64,000 nt of DNA from Mesorhizobium sp. PAMC28654. GTDB lineage: Bacteria > Pseudomonadota > Alphaproteobacteria > Rhizobiales > Rhizobiaceae. Below are positions 7,289-18,147 of this stretch, piece after piece; within the stretch, counting starts at the first letter, position 1, and each line of letters starts with the position of its first letter. Both the position numbers and the translations under genes were made by a program. Where the stretch lies: positions 1,116,001 to 1,180,000 of the forward strand of contig NZ_CP085135.1 of NCBI RefSeq assembly GCF_020616515.1, given 5' to 3'. The notes beneath the pieces are model-generated. The model made no database searches and was not told where the DNA came from. It saw nothing but the letters and a program-made list of their open reading frames with translations.

Positions 7289-8635
7289 TCAGGATGGCAG
7301 GAAAAGACGTGGGCGCGACGTCCCGGCTGGCATGCGCAAGGCAGCCGAAACATTGACAAGGCAGCGCGCCAGAACAAGCTCCACCACGATTGCTGAGGTG
7401 GCGGTCAACGTCACGGTTGTGGCGATGCGGAACAGGACTGTCGCGTCGGCCAGAAGCGCGCCAGTTCCGGCCAGTACTCCGACATAATAGAGTGAGAACC
7501 AGTACTTGGCGCGGGTTTCGACAACGAGATCCTGAACGCGCGGCGTCGGCTTCCTACCCATCACCGGTCCGTAGCATTCAAGCCAAGTCAGGAACGGCAC
7601 GATCTTGTAGAGCTGCGAAAGTCCCAGCCCCGTCAGCCAACCGAAAACTACGAGATAGACAATCCCGCTCAGATGTTCAGCGAACGTTCCTGTTGCCACC
7701 AGCGCGGCAAAAAGCAGAATCGACAGATAGAGGGCAGAGAATGCGCCGATCGCCGAACTGCTATTCAGCTCGATCTTGCGTCGCTTGCGGTTGCGATAAA
7801 AGAACACGAGATCAACGCCATACAAGATTGTCGCTATGAGGCCCAGGAAGCCCGCGAGAACGGTGGGCAACGCTGTTGTTCCAGAAACAGCTTCGAAAGG
7901 TCCTTCCAGAACAATCAAACCCAAGGCCGCCCCACCAGTCCATAAGACCAAATGCCCGCTGGTCCGTTCGCTGTCCGGGGAAAGCATGAACATCGGCAGC
8001 AAGCGGTAGCTGACGCCGATTGACGTGAGGCCGAGCCAGCCACCCAGCCCGACCGTCACATGGATGGGAAGAGCCAGTGTTCGCAGATCGAAGTCCGCCC
8101 ATCCAGGCGCCTGGCCTGAAAGCACAAATGCAAACGAAGCACCCAACGCGGCGGTGACTGCTATGCTGGCAAGTCCTCCGGCCACGAAACGTGCGGGCAG
8201 TTGCAGGCTAGATGGCCGGACGCTCCACAACGTCCGCCCGAGCACCCATACGATCAACGAGAAACCAGCAGGAAGGAAGAGGCCCGCCAATGCGAGAACG
8301 GGGACATTGACGTCGATCGCGCCTGAAAGCTGGAGAAAACCGGTGAGCAAGCAGAACAGTCCCATAAGCAAACAGGTCAACGCCGGCAAAGCCAGTGACT
8401 CGTCGCGAAGGGGCTGCGCAACGAGCACTGGTACAAACTGGAGCAACGCCCCGCACATCAACAGACTGAGCCAACCGATTGTAATCATGTGGACGATCAC
8501 AAGCGTTTCTGGAGCTTCCACGCCGACGGTCGGAAAACCGAAGCCGGCGATCATCAGCGCTTGTGCCGCGATCAGGAAAGCTAGCGCGGCAGCAAAGTAT
8601 GCCATGGTCCAGCGAGAGAGGGCTGAGCCGTTCAT
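7289..8635 (-). CDS. polytopic membrane protein, possibly haem-copper-oxidase-like
   Basis: The 448-residue protein has about twelve hydrophobic segments. His residues in or beside membrane segments include IVHMITIGWLSLL near residue 45, LPIHVTVGLGGW near 190 and FAEHLSGIVYL near 320. This resembles distant CcoN/NorB-like or NnrS-like proteins encoded near denitrification genes, but the full haem-copper His set cannot be confirmed by eye. It lies second in an operon with DUF2249, DUF59, haemoglobin and DUF1858 genes, so a role in NO or haem handling is inferred. No frameshift is seen. Confidence 0.7.
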   Translation of the reverse strand: MNGSALSRWTMAYFAAALAFLIAAQALMIAGFGFPTVGVEAPETLVIVHMITIGWLSLLMCGALLQFVPVLVAQPLRDESLALPALTCLLMGLFCLLTGFLQLSGAIDVNVPVLALAGLFLPAGFSLIVWVLGRTLWSVRPSSLQLPARFVAGGLASIAVTAALGASFAFVLSGQAPGWADFDLRTLALPIHVTVGLGGWLGLTSIGVSYRLLPMFMLSPDSERTSGHLVLWTGGAALGLIVLEGPFEAVSGTTALPTVLAGFLGLIATILYGVDLVFFYRNRKRRKIELNSSSAIGAFSALYLSILLFAALVATGTFAEHLSGIVYLVVFGWLTGLGLSQLYKIVPFLTWLECYGPVMGRKPTPRVQDLVVETRAKYWFSLYYVGVLAGTGALLADATVLFRIATTVTLTATSAIVVELVLARCLVNVSAALRMPAGTSRPRLFLPS

Positions 8636-8740
8636 CGCCAGTCATCGATATGATGATGTCCGCAAATTTCGGACATACCAGCACTCATCGCAATCGCTGC
8701 GACGGGCATATCGCCAAGAGACAGCATCAGACTTCGTTTT

Positions 8741-8908
8741 CTACACGAAGGCCATGACGACCACGCCGCCCACGACAATTAGGGCGAGCCCGGCGATAAG
8801 CATGGGCAGCAACGTATTGTCCGCCTTTGCGCCGCTTGCTGCTTCGGTGCTGAATACAAAGGTTGGCCATTCTTCGATCACTTCTTTACTCTCGGAATCT
8901 ATTTTCAT
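8741..8908 (-). CDS. 55-residue single-span membrane peptide
   Basis: A short frame starts MKIDSESKEVIEEWPTFVFS and ends in one strong transmembrane helix (MLIAGLALIVVGGVVVMAFV). A GAGG sequence lies 6 bases upstream of the ATG. It is 105 bases upstream of the polytopic membrane protein on the same strand and would be the first gene of that operon. Small one-helix subunits accompany some terminal oxidases and NO reductases; whether this is one is unknown. The acidic N-terminus probably faces the cytoplasm. Confidence 0.6.
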   Translation of the reverse strand: MKIDSESKEVIEEWPTFVFSTEAASGAKADNTLLPMLIAGLALIVVGGVVVMAFV

Positions 8909-9438
8909 TTTCGCCTCACTTCGCTTGCTGGCATGCCTGGCATCGTAACGGCCGCGCCAATCGCTGCTCCGGAGGGCGCCTCACGTCGCGTGGACATGTC
9001 AGTCTCCAATCTCGATGGTCGTCGATTGAAAGAGAAGGTACGGGACATGGGATGTTTGTTCTTTGCGCTCGCGCAAATTGAACCGCGATGGGTCAGTGCT
9101 CAGGGCGGATCCAGAACCATGGGATGTGAGCGGCAGGGCGGCAGGGGTATCCCTTTTTGCTGGATTGTCTATCCGTGCGCCCGCTTTCGCGGTTCCGATG
9201 CTTGGAGACGGATTTTGCTTGCGACAGAGCAAAGAACGATCCGATTGCAGCAGTAAAGTTAAGCTAATCGCGAAAAACGTGTGGTTCAGAAATCCATTGC
9301 GATCCTGACAGATGGAGAACTGTGATGACCAAAGTCTCCTTTGGCGATGGAGCTGGATGGTGATCAGTTGCTCGAATCGGAAGGCTTGCGACAACATGCC
9401 GGACAAAGGTCTGGCGGGGATCCCTTCTGGAGGTTTAG
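8909..9438. other. intergenic region without recognised gene
   Basis: About 530 bases separate the minus-strand operon from the next plus-strand gene. Open frames here are short and lack family features. The start-proximal part should hold the promoter of the operon beginning at 8908, but I see no TTG-N8-CAA box like those at the nos and pseudoazurin genes. Confidence 0.5.
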
Positions 9439-9825
9439 ATGATTTCGGTGAGATGGGCAGATGGCGCGCCTGAGATCGATGCCGCGGTGGCCGCTCAAGC
9501 GATGAAGTTCGCTGTCGAGTATTTCATGAGGCAGATGCAGTGCGGCGGCATCAAGGGCCGGGTTGAGCGTGGGATTGGCGAAGACGAGGGCAGATACCGC
9601 CTATCCTTCCGTCATCATGATCGAGAGTTGACGATGATTGTCGGCCACGAAGGCGAGATCATCAGCCAAGATTTGATCATGGCGGCGCCGAAGATTCCGG
9701 CGGAAGCGGACCTGAACTCTGCTCGGCACGATTTGGGGCAATCGACGACGAATGCATCAACTGGTCTGCCGGTTGGCGGCGATCGAATTGCTACCCAAAC
9801 TTGGGACGAGGTTAGCCGGAACTGA
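9439..9825 (+). CDS. hypothetical protein
   Basis: The 128-residue product begins MISVRWADGAPEIDAAVAAQ after a clear GGAGG ribosome-binding site, 5 bases upstream of the ATG. The N-terminal 85 residues look folded (mixed helix and strand, with GRYRLSFRHHDRELTMIVGH). The last 40 are polar and probably disordered. No signal peptide or membrane segment. I do not recognise the family. Its position between the nitrosative-stress operon and the decayed methyltransferase gives no firm clue. Confidence 0.6.
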   Translation: MISVRWADGAPEIDAAVAAQAMKFAVEYFMRQMQCGGIKGRVERGIGEDEGRYRLSFRHHDRELTMIVGHEGEIISQDLIMAAPKIPAEADLNSARHDLGQSTTNASTGLPVGGDRIATQTWDEVSRN

Positions 9826-10006
9826 GTGCTCAGATGGGCGCATCGATATATTAGCCCGTCTTATTCATGACACATCTTGGTTTGTTTGCCGCTGAGCGGT
9901 GGACAGGTGGCGGCGCGGCGTCTTTTTCACCGCGGCTGTGTCTGGACTTGTGAACGCGCTGGAGGGTGGAAGTTGTGTGGTTCGGCGGGGCCTGCTGCCC
10001 CGGCGG

Positions 10007-10411
10007 TCATGGTCCTTCCGGTAGCAGATTGCTGGCGATCGCCCGGAACAGACTTGCCTCGGGACAGGCGGCGGCGAAGGCCAGGCGGATGCGAGAGACG
10101 GTTTCGATGACGCGGGCGCCGAGCTTGAGCAGCCTGAGCCGCAGCGTAGCGAACTCGGCGTTGCGCAGATGATGGGTCGTGGGCACCGCCTCGCGCAGGG
10201 TGAGCATCAACCAGTATGCGGCGGTGTGCAGGACGAGACGGACCTGGTTGGCAATCGGTGAGCGGCAGGAGGTGCGGTCGGAGGCGAGCTGGCTCTTGTG
10301 CATCTTGATCAGGTTTTCGGCCTGGCCGCGGGCGCAGTAGATCACGTCGTAGATGTGCTCGGCGGAGCCTTTGTCGAGATTGGTGACGACGAAGCGGATG
10401 TCGAGGCCCAT
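10007..10411 (-). pseudogene. IS1380-family transposase, C-terminal remnant
   Basis: From about 10411 down to 10007 the frame reads MGLDIRFVVTNL, then YCARGQAENLIKMHKSQLAS and ANQVRLVLHTAAYWLM, the C-terminal third of an IS1380 transposase with the region around its last catalytic Glu. The N-terminal two thirds are absent. The remnant is fused in frame to the methyltransferase 3' end, so the insertion and a later deletion explain the chimera. No intact terminal repeat was found. Confidence 0.85.
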
Positions 10412-11366
10412 CGCTCCGGTGAGGGCACTGTAGATTGCCAGGCCGACCGCCCGCGCCATGACTGGTGGCAAGGCGTTGCCAATTTGACGTTTTTGCGGGT
10501 GTTGCGTGCCGCAGAATACCCAGTCATCAGGAAAACCTTGAAGCCGAGCGCCCATTTTCATCGTGAATTGGAACAGCTTCCCTTCGGATGATCTGCGGAT
10601 GGGGCGCTCTTTGCGATTCCCAAAGGATCGATCCCGAGCTCAATCCAGGCCTGCTTTCGCAAATTGGCGCTGAACGCCAGCCTGCCGAATTGTTCAGAAC
10701 CTCCGATGTTTGCCTTGTTCCTTGCCCAATCTTCGGCGCCGTCCCATCCGTTAGCGGCCACGAGATCGATTAGAGCTTCGCCAACTGTGGTTCTCCATTC
10801 CGGGAATTTGGGCGGCATGCGGAAGCGGCTAATCGGAACATCCCGAAATCCGACAAACGCTACCCTCGGCCGATTTTGAGCCAATCCGTAGTCGCTGCGG
10901 CTGCCAAAGAAGCTGAATACCTGCGTGTCGTAGCCAAGTTTCTTGAATTTCCGGTTAAGTTCCGCTCGATAGTTCGAGTTTGCCCGGAATCCGAACCCCT
11001 CGACGTTTTCAAAGAAAAAACTTTTGGCTCGATCTCGCCGACAATCCGCACTGCTTCCATACATAAAGAGGTCGCGCTCATCCGCATGGCCCTTCTGCAA
11101 GCCCATGCTCGAGTGAGGCTGGCATGGGACCCCGCCTGCGACCAGATCGATTTTTCCGCGATATGCAGTAAAATCCACATTTGCAATGTCGCCCTGCCGG
11201 ACCGGACCGAGCGCGCGGTTGGCTTTCAGGGTGGCGACCGCATTCTTGTTTTGCTCGTAGATGCAGACGGCGTCGAAACCCGCGGCGTGGAGCCCGAACG
11301 CTTGGCCTCCCGCACCAGCACAGATCTCAATCGAGCTGAGCCGATAGGGAGGGTCAGGTCGGTCAC
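10412..11366 (-). pseudogene. C5-cytosine DNA methyltransferase, frameshifted and truncated
   Basis: Conserved motifs are present in order but in different frames: motif I LSSIEICAGAGGQAFGLHA (about 11340), motif IV GGVPCQPHS with the catalytic Cys, motif VI FFFENVEGF, motif VIII QNRPRVAFVGFR, and motifs IX-X GARLQGFPDDW and QIGNALPPVMARAVG. One base seems lost near 10588 (DHPKG then KLFQFT), and the 5' end is out of frame with the likely GTG start at 11366. The 3' end runs directly into an IS1380 remnant. No cognate restriction enzyme is recognisable nearby. Confidence 0.82.
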
Positions 11367-11705
11367 CGTTTTTGCGGCTGCGGCAGGCAATTTCCTATGC
11401 TTCAACTGCTCTTTCGAAATGCCGTTGTCGTTGAAGAGCCAGATCACGCTTTCCACCACAGCGCGGTCGAGAAAATCATGGCTGGTATCGTATGGGTTGC
11501 CGCTGTCGGGATCGACCGACTGGAATTCTCCGATGGCCAGGCTCTTCAGGCCGTCGTGCGCCCGAGCAAGCCAAACAGCCTCGTCGGAATTGCCCTGGTA
11601 ATTGTATTCCCAAGGAGCCGGCAGCGTTGTTGTATCAAAAAGCTCCCCGAAGCGCACAAGGCAATCGCTAGCTTGGTGCATTAGCGAAGCGCGCTTGCCG
11701 ATCAA
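11367..11705 (-). CDS. hypothetical protein upstream of the methyltransferase
   Basis: The frame includes MHQASDCLVRFGELFD, WEYNYQGNSDEAVWLARAHD and ESVIWLFNDNGISKEQLKHR, which look like real coding sequence but match no family I know. The start is unclear: TTG at 11705 or ATG at 11681 are candidates, and coding character extends upstream toward 11810. It continues in frame into the presumed start of the methyltransferase, so it may be an N-terminal extension of that enzyme, or a separate coupled gene whose stop was lost with the frameshift. Confidence 0.4.
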
Positions 11706-11809
11706 ATAGTCGCGTGTGCCAATGCGTTCTGCCGATATATCGAGATATGCTCGGTGATCCAGTTGCCGGCGAATTAGCGCTTTTGCTACGTTTGCCGCAA
11801 AGACCGCGG

Positions 11810-12091
11810 TCAGGCCGACTGCCCGCCTAGTATGCTTTCCCTGAAGAACCCGACGTTCGCGCAGAATTCGGCGAGCCCGGCAAGATCGCTGTCGCGCTCC
11901 AGCCAATCGCCGCATTCGCGCTGGAAAGCGCATCCAAGGCAGGCGTTTCGTGCATTCGCCATCGCCTTTCCTCTGCATTTGCGGGCCGCGACGAGCGGAT
12001 CGACTTCAATCCGCGCCATGACGAGGTCCATAAGCTCGAATTGCCGCCAGACCCTCTCAACCTGCGACCACTGTCGTTGCCCAGACTGCAT
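11810..12091 (-). CDS. DUF6455-like small Cys-rich protein
   Basis: The 93-residue product has the pattern ARNACLGCAFQRECGDWLE followed by AGLAEFCANVGFF, with Cys spaced as in DUF6455 proteins of Alphaproteobacteria. These often lie near metabolic or redox genes and have no known function; the Cys may bind a metal. ATG at 12091 gives a 24-residue N-terminal extension; the ATG reading MARIEVDP is an alternative start. It precedes the hypothetical and methyltransferase genes on the same strand. Confidence 0.6.
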   Translation of the reverse strand: MQSGQRQWSQVERVWRQFELMDLVMARIEVDPLVAARKCRGKAMANARNACLGCAFQRECGDWLERDSDLAGLAEFCANVGFFRESILGGQSA

Positions 12092-12634
12092 GACTATCTC
12101 CGTTTTCCAGAGCGACCACCTGTCCGTAGTACTCTATCCATGAAGATCCTGCGGCTCGATGTGTCGCGTCGTCGCGCCAGCGAGAGCCGATGCCCAACGC
12201 GTTTCGCACCTCTCGGATGGCGGTAGAAAACGCGATAGTTTGCTGGCGTTTGCACGGCGCCTTGTGCCGCCATTTTTCGTCCCCTCAACTCGGCCGCTGA
12301 CATTGCCGCTGGACTCGCTGGCCAGGCGGACGGGTCTGTTCGAAGTGGCCGAGCGAGCACCGCAAGCTACCCGAACAATACGACGGATCTATCCTTCGCC
12401 TTTGGAGTGAGGCTGTACGAGCGGTCGTCCGTCGCGAGGCGAGCCGCGCTGTTGGGATCTGGTCGTTTGAGACCCACCGTATAATCAAATGGCTTGCGAG
12501 GAGAGCGGATGGCCGGAAGCGGAGGGGATGTCAGCGGTGGACGCGAATCACACCAGACCGGCCGATGCGCCATCAAAGGGCTTTCGGTCTCGGGTTTCGC
12601 GGTGGGCCTGTTTGCAAAGCTCGGCGAATTGGAA
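12092..12634. other. unassigned stretch
   Basis: About 540 bases between the DUF6455-like gene and the P450 3' fragment. Short frames on both strands overlap one another and show no conserved motif, ribosome-binding site or coupling. The stretch may hold eroded sequence. Confidence 0.45.
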
Positions 12635-13509
12635 CTACGATATTTGCACGGGCAGCATGGAAAACCCGCTGGCCGGATAGCTCGCGATTGCGGGCTGCCG
12701 ACCGGGCACCAGCGCGATTTGCTGGGTCGGTCTCAGCAATTCCTCCATGACGACGCGTAGTTCCAGTCGGGCCAGAAGCGCGCCCGGACAGACATGGATG
12801 CCGCCGCCGTAGAGGAGATTTTGAGTAGCATCACGATCGAGGCGGAATTTGTCGGAGTTGCCAAAGACCGCTTCGTCGCGATCGGCCGACGCCCACATGA
12901 GAGTGACCCGCTCGCCGGCTGCAATCCAGCGTCCGCCGATCTCCACCGGCCTGGTCGTCACCCGCCGGTTGGAAATGAGCGGTGCGTGTATCCGCAATAT
13001 CTCGTCGATGGCGGCGGGCAGCACGTGCAAATTCTCTCGAAGCTGCTGCTGAACCTGCAGGTTTTCCGCAACATAGTGGCCCAGAATCCCCACACAGGCG
13101 GTTATCGTGCCGAGTTCGCCGACGGTCCAATTACGCAGGATGCTTACGATCTCCTCGTGGTTCAGCGGCCTGTCCCCGATCTTTTGCCGGAGCAAATTCG
13201 TTGTGATGTCATCTGGCGCGGCCGCACCGGCCTCACGACGCGCTTCCAGTAATGCGCTGATATAGCTGTCGAACTCGAGCGCGATGGCAGACATTGCATT
13301 CGTGTCTCTGGCCAAGGTGGCCTCATGGTTCTTGCGGACCCACAGAAGCAACGGCTCATGCAGACTTGCAGGCCAGCCGAGAAAGGCGCACTGGATATGC
13401 ACTGCGAATAGCTGGGCAAGCTGCGTCACCAGATCGATTTCCACGCCCCTTTGCAAGCCGGAGACGAGATTGGCTGAGATCGTCCGGCAAAGCGGTTCGA
13501 AACCTGCCA
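12635..13509 (-). pseudogene. cytochrome P450, C-terminal part (split by IS21)
   Basis: From MAGFEPLCRTISANL the frame continues through DEILRIHAPLISNRRVTT (ExxR replaced by EILR) and VTLMWASADRDEAVFGNSD to the haem-binding loop LLYGGGIHVCPGALLARLE. The usual I-helix A/G-G-x-D/E-T motif is not seen; TACVGILGHYVAEN occupies that place. The N-terminal third lies at 16147-16441, on the other side of an inserted IS21 element, so no complete enzyme is made. Substrate is unknown. Confidence 0.88.
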
Positions 13510-13557
13510 TGCGCGGCGACAAACAAGGTGAGACTCAGCGTCAATCAGGATGAGACT

Positions 13558-13618
13558 CGGCGGCGGGGGTGTGACGAAGGGAGGGCGTAGCCCGACCGGA
13601 GTTACACCCCCGCCGCCG
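13558..13618. repeat. 15-bp perfect inverted repeat upstream of istA
   Basis: CGGCGGCGGGGGTGT (13558-13572) pairs with ACACCCCCGCCGCCG (13604-13618) around a 31-base loop. It lies within the IS21 left end, before the istA start at 13735. It could limit readthrough from outside promoters into the transposase gene, or be a protein site; no U-tract follows. Confidence 0.55.
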
Positions 13619-13734
13619 CGCAATTTTTCAGCGTCTTATGATCGCGGTCGGCCCGGTAGCTTGGTGGTTTTCTGGAATGGAGAACCATCTTTGTGCCGGG
13701 TCGCCATGTAACCGATCATCAGACGAGGCTTTTT

Positions 13735-16096
<2,362 letters not shown>

Positions 16097-16146
16097 GAAT
16101 CTCATCCAGATCGCCGCTCACGTCTCATCCAGATCGTCGCGCTATA

Positions 16147-16441
16147 CTGCCACGCGCTCGGACTCGAAATGGCTCTCGATTAGCGGTCGGTATGCCGTAT
16201 GCTGGGGCGGGTCCATGCCGCTTGGCACTGACAGATGACTGGAAACGACGCTGCTGAACGTGCGGTGATCATCCAGTGCCTGCACCACGTCCTCATGTCG
16301 GAACAGCGACCAGCCGAGATAGTCGCTATACGCCACCGGGCAGCGGCGACGCATGGCGTCATAGGCTTTGATCTGGTTGGAAAGGACCTGATCGGATCGG
16401 GGATCCCAATCCGGTTGCGGCTTGTCTGGCGTCGATTTCAT
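16147..16441 (-). pseudogene. cytochrome P450, N-terminal part (split by IS21)
   Basis: Starting MKSTPDKPQPDWDPRSD, this fragment has typical P450 N-terminal features: MRRRCPVAYSDYLGWSLF, VVQALDDHRTFSS and PSGMDPPQHTAYRPLIESHF (the DPPxHxxxR motif). The protein continues in the fragment at 12635-13509 beyond the IS21 element. The ATG at 16441 is chosen over an upstream one because the family start fits. It lies just downstream of nosX on the same strand. Confidence 0.85.
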
Positions 16442-16522
16442 GGCAATTCCCTGAAATTCCCTGCACCGCACCAGCAAAGGCGGGAACGCGCATGCGCATA
16501 GCCCAGCCCTACGTGGCAAATG

Positions 16523-17572
16523 TCAGGCGCTGTGGTCTACCATCGACCCGTCCGCCAAAACAAAACAGGCCCTCGTTGCTCCGAGAGCCTTGAGCGCGGA
16601 AACGGCGCGGTCTACGGGCATAACGGAAAAGGCGGTCGAAAGCGCGTCCGCGCAGGTAGCGGTCGGTGCAATAACCGAGACGCTGAGATAGCGGTTCGCG
16701 CACAGACCCGTCGCGGCATCGAAGATGTGATTGAATCTCCCTGCTGTGTCGAATTCTGTGCCGTAGCCGCCTGACGTGGAGATGGCCTGGTTGTCGAGGG
16801 CAATCGTCGCAATGAGGCGGTCCTCCGCGCGCGGATTCTTTATCCCGACCGACCAGGGCCGTCCCGCCGGATAAGCGTCGAGCGCACGCGTCTCTCCCAT
16901 ATCGACCAAAGTGTGCGTGACTCCACGGGCGCGCAGTAGCTCGGCGACGCGATCGGTAATGTAGCCTTGCGCGATGCCGTTCAGGGTCAAGGCCATGCCG
17001 GACTGCCCGAACGCCACTTTTCCGGCATCGACGGTCACGCGCTGGTAGCCGCATTTGGCCACGGCGTCTGCGATGTCGGTCGATGACGGACCATTCGGGT
17101 CAGCGTCGGCCACACCGAAATGATTCGCGTAGAGCGTCCAGAGCGGCTGCACCGTCGGATCGAAGGCGCCGCCGGTCGCGCGAGCATAGCGCGCGCTCGC
17201 TGCCAGCAGCTCGACGAGTTCCTGCGGCGGATCGGCGAGCTCGCCATCGCTATTCAACCGGGAAAGCGCGGAGGTGTTGTCGTAGAGGCTGAACACGCGC
17301 TCCAGTCGGTGCACCTCGGCGAGCGCATCTGCGATCAGGCGCTCGGCTTCGGCGGCATCGGGATGGTAGAGCCGCAGCGAGGCGTCGGCGCCGAGTGCGA
17401 CCCCGCGCCACTCGTGGAACAGCGGCGACCCCTGGCCCGGCCGCACAAGACCTGCCCCAAGCGCCGCAAGGCTCATGCCTGCCACGGCACCGCTGACGCG
17501 GATGAAGCGGCGTCGGGTTATCCGGCCTGCCAACGCGCCGTCCGGGTTTAACCCGTTGCTGAGGATTGTCAT
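16523..17572 (-). CDS. nosX: NosX, ApbE-type FMN transferase
   Basis: The 349-residue protein has a Tat-type leader (RITRRRFIRVSGAVAGM) and ApbE motifs: FSLYDNTSALSRLN, ATGGAFDPTVQPLW, LNGIAQGYITDRVA, LVDMGETRALD and a late NHIFDAATG. NosX flavinylates the periplasmic FMN domain of NosR, supporting electron flow to N2O reductase. It is the last gene of the nos operon; its ATG overlaps the nosL stop (ATGA at 17569-17572). Confidence 0.93.
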   Translation of the reverse strand: MTILSNGLNPDGALAGRITRRRFIRVSGAVAGMSLAALGAGLVRPGQGSPLFHEWRGVALGADASLRLYHPDAAEAERLIADALAEVHRLERVFSLYDNTSALSRLNSDGELADPPQELVELLAASARYARATGGAFDPTVQPLWTLYANHFGVADADPNGPSSTDIADAVAKCGYQRVTVDAGKVAFGQSGMALTLNGIAQGYITDRVAELLRARGVTHTLVDMGETRALDAYPAGRPWSVGIKNPRAEDRLIATIALDNQAISTSGGYGTEFDTAGRFNHIFDAATGLCANRYLSVSVIAPTATCADALSTAFSVMPVDRAVSALKALGATRACFVLADGSMVDHSA

Positions 17573-18147
17573 TGCTTCACCGCGGTTTTGGGTTGCGTGG
17601 AGTCGCCGGCCGAAGCATCTACGACGTGGTCGCCCTCGTCGCTTTCCAGGATGTAGTTCTCCGGAATCTGATTGAAGCGCAGGACGGTTCCGCCGTGCGC
17701 CGCCGTGAACGATCGGGCGGCCGTTTCATCGGAGAAGGGCACGGCTTCCTTGCCGCCCATGCCGGCGTTGTAGTCGCTGCCGATAGCATACCAGGCGTCG
17801 TGCGCCTCGACCCAGGCTCCCGCCTCAGGGCGATCCCAGTTCTTGGCCTTCGCCATGTCATTGACGTAGATTGCGACGACGTCCTTCGGCTCGCCGGGGA
17901 GTATCGAAAAGGCGACCGCGTCGCGAACGGACGAGAACCAAAGCGGCTCGGATTTGCCTGCACGGAAGGCCTGCGCCTTCGGGCCGCCGTGTTCGAGCAG
18001 GCCCATAGAGCAGAAATAGGCGACCGAGGTAGCGGTCGGCTCCTGCGGCGGCGGCTTGGGCTGGCCGGCGATGTCCTGGCTGCAGCCCGCGAGCAGGATG
18101 GAGAGGACAGCAGCGACAAGCGCGCCGACAACCTTTACACGCATCAT
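17569..18147 (-). CDS. nosL: NosL, copper chaperone lipoprotein
   Basis: The 192-residue product has a lipoprotein signal (VAAVLSILLAGCSQD), the conserved metal-binding start AYFCSMGLLEHGGPKAQ, and FSSVRDAVAF and AHDAWYAIGSDYNAGMGG. NosL delivers Cu(I) for assembly of the CuZ centre. It starts with two ATGs at 18147 and 18144; the first overlaps the nosY stop. The C-terminal 20 residues are low complexity. Confidence 0.93.
   Translation of the reverse strand: MMRVKVVGALVAAVLSILLAGCSQDIAGQPKPPPQEPTATSVAYFCSMGLLEHGGPKAQAFRAGKSEPLWFSSVRDAVAFSILPGEPKDVVAIYVNDMAKAKNWDRPEAGAWVEAHDAWYAIGSDYNAGMGGKEAVPFSDETAARSFTAAHGGTVLRFNQIPENYILESDEGDHVVDASAGDSTQPKTAVKQ

Noticed and set aside
12494..12760. Small plus-strand gene before the P450 fragment
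   Set aside because: It overlaps the P450 coding end, lacks a ribosome-binding site and has no family features.
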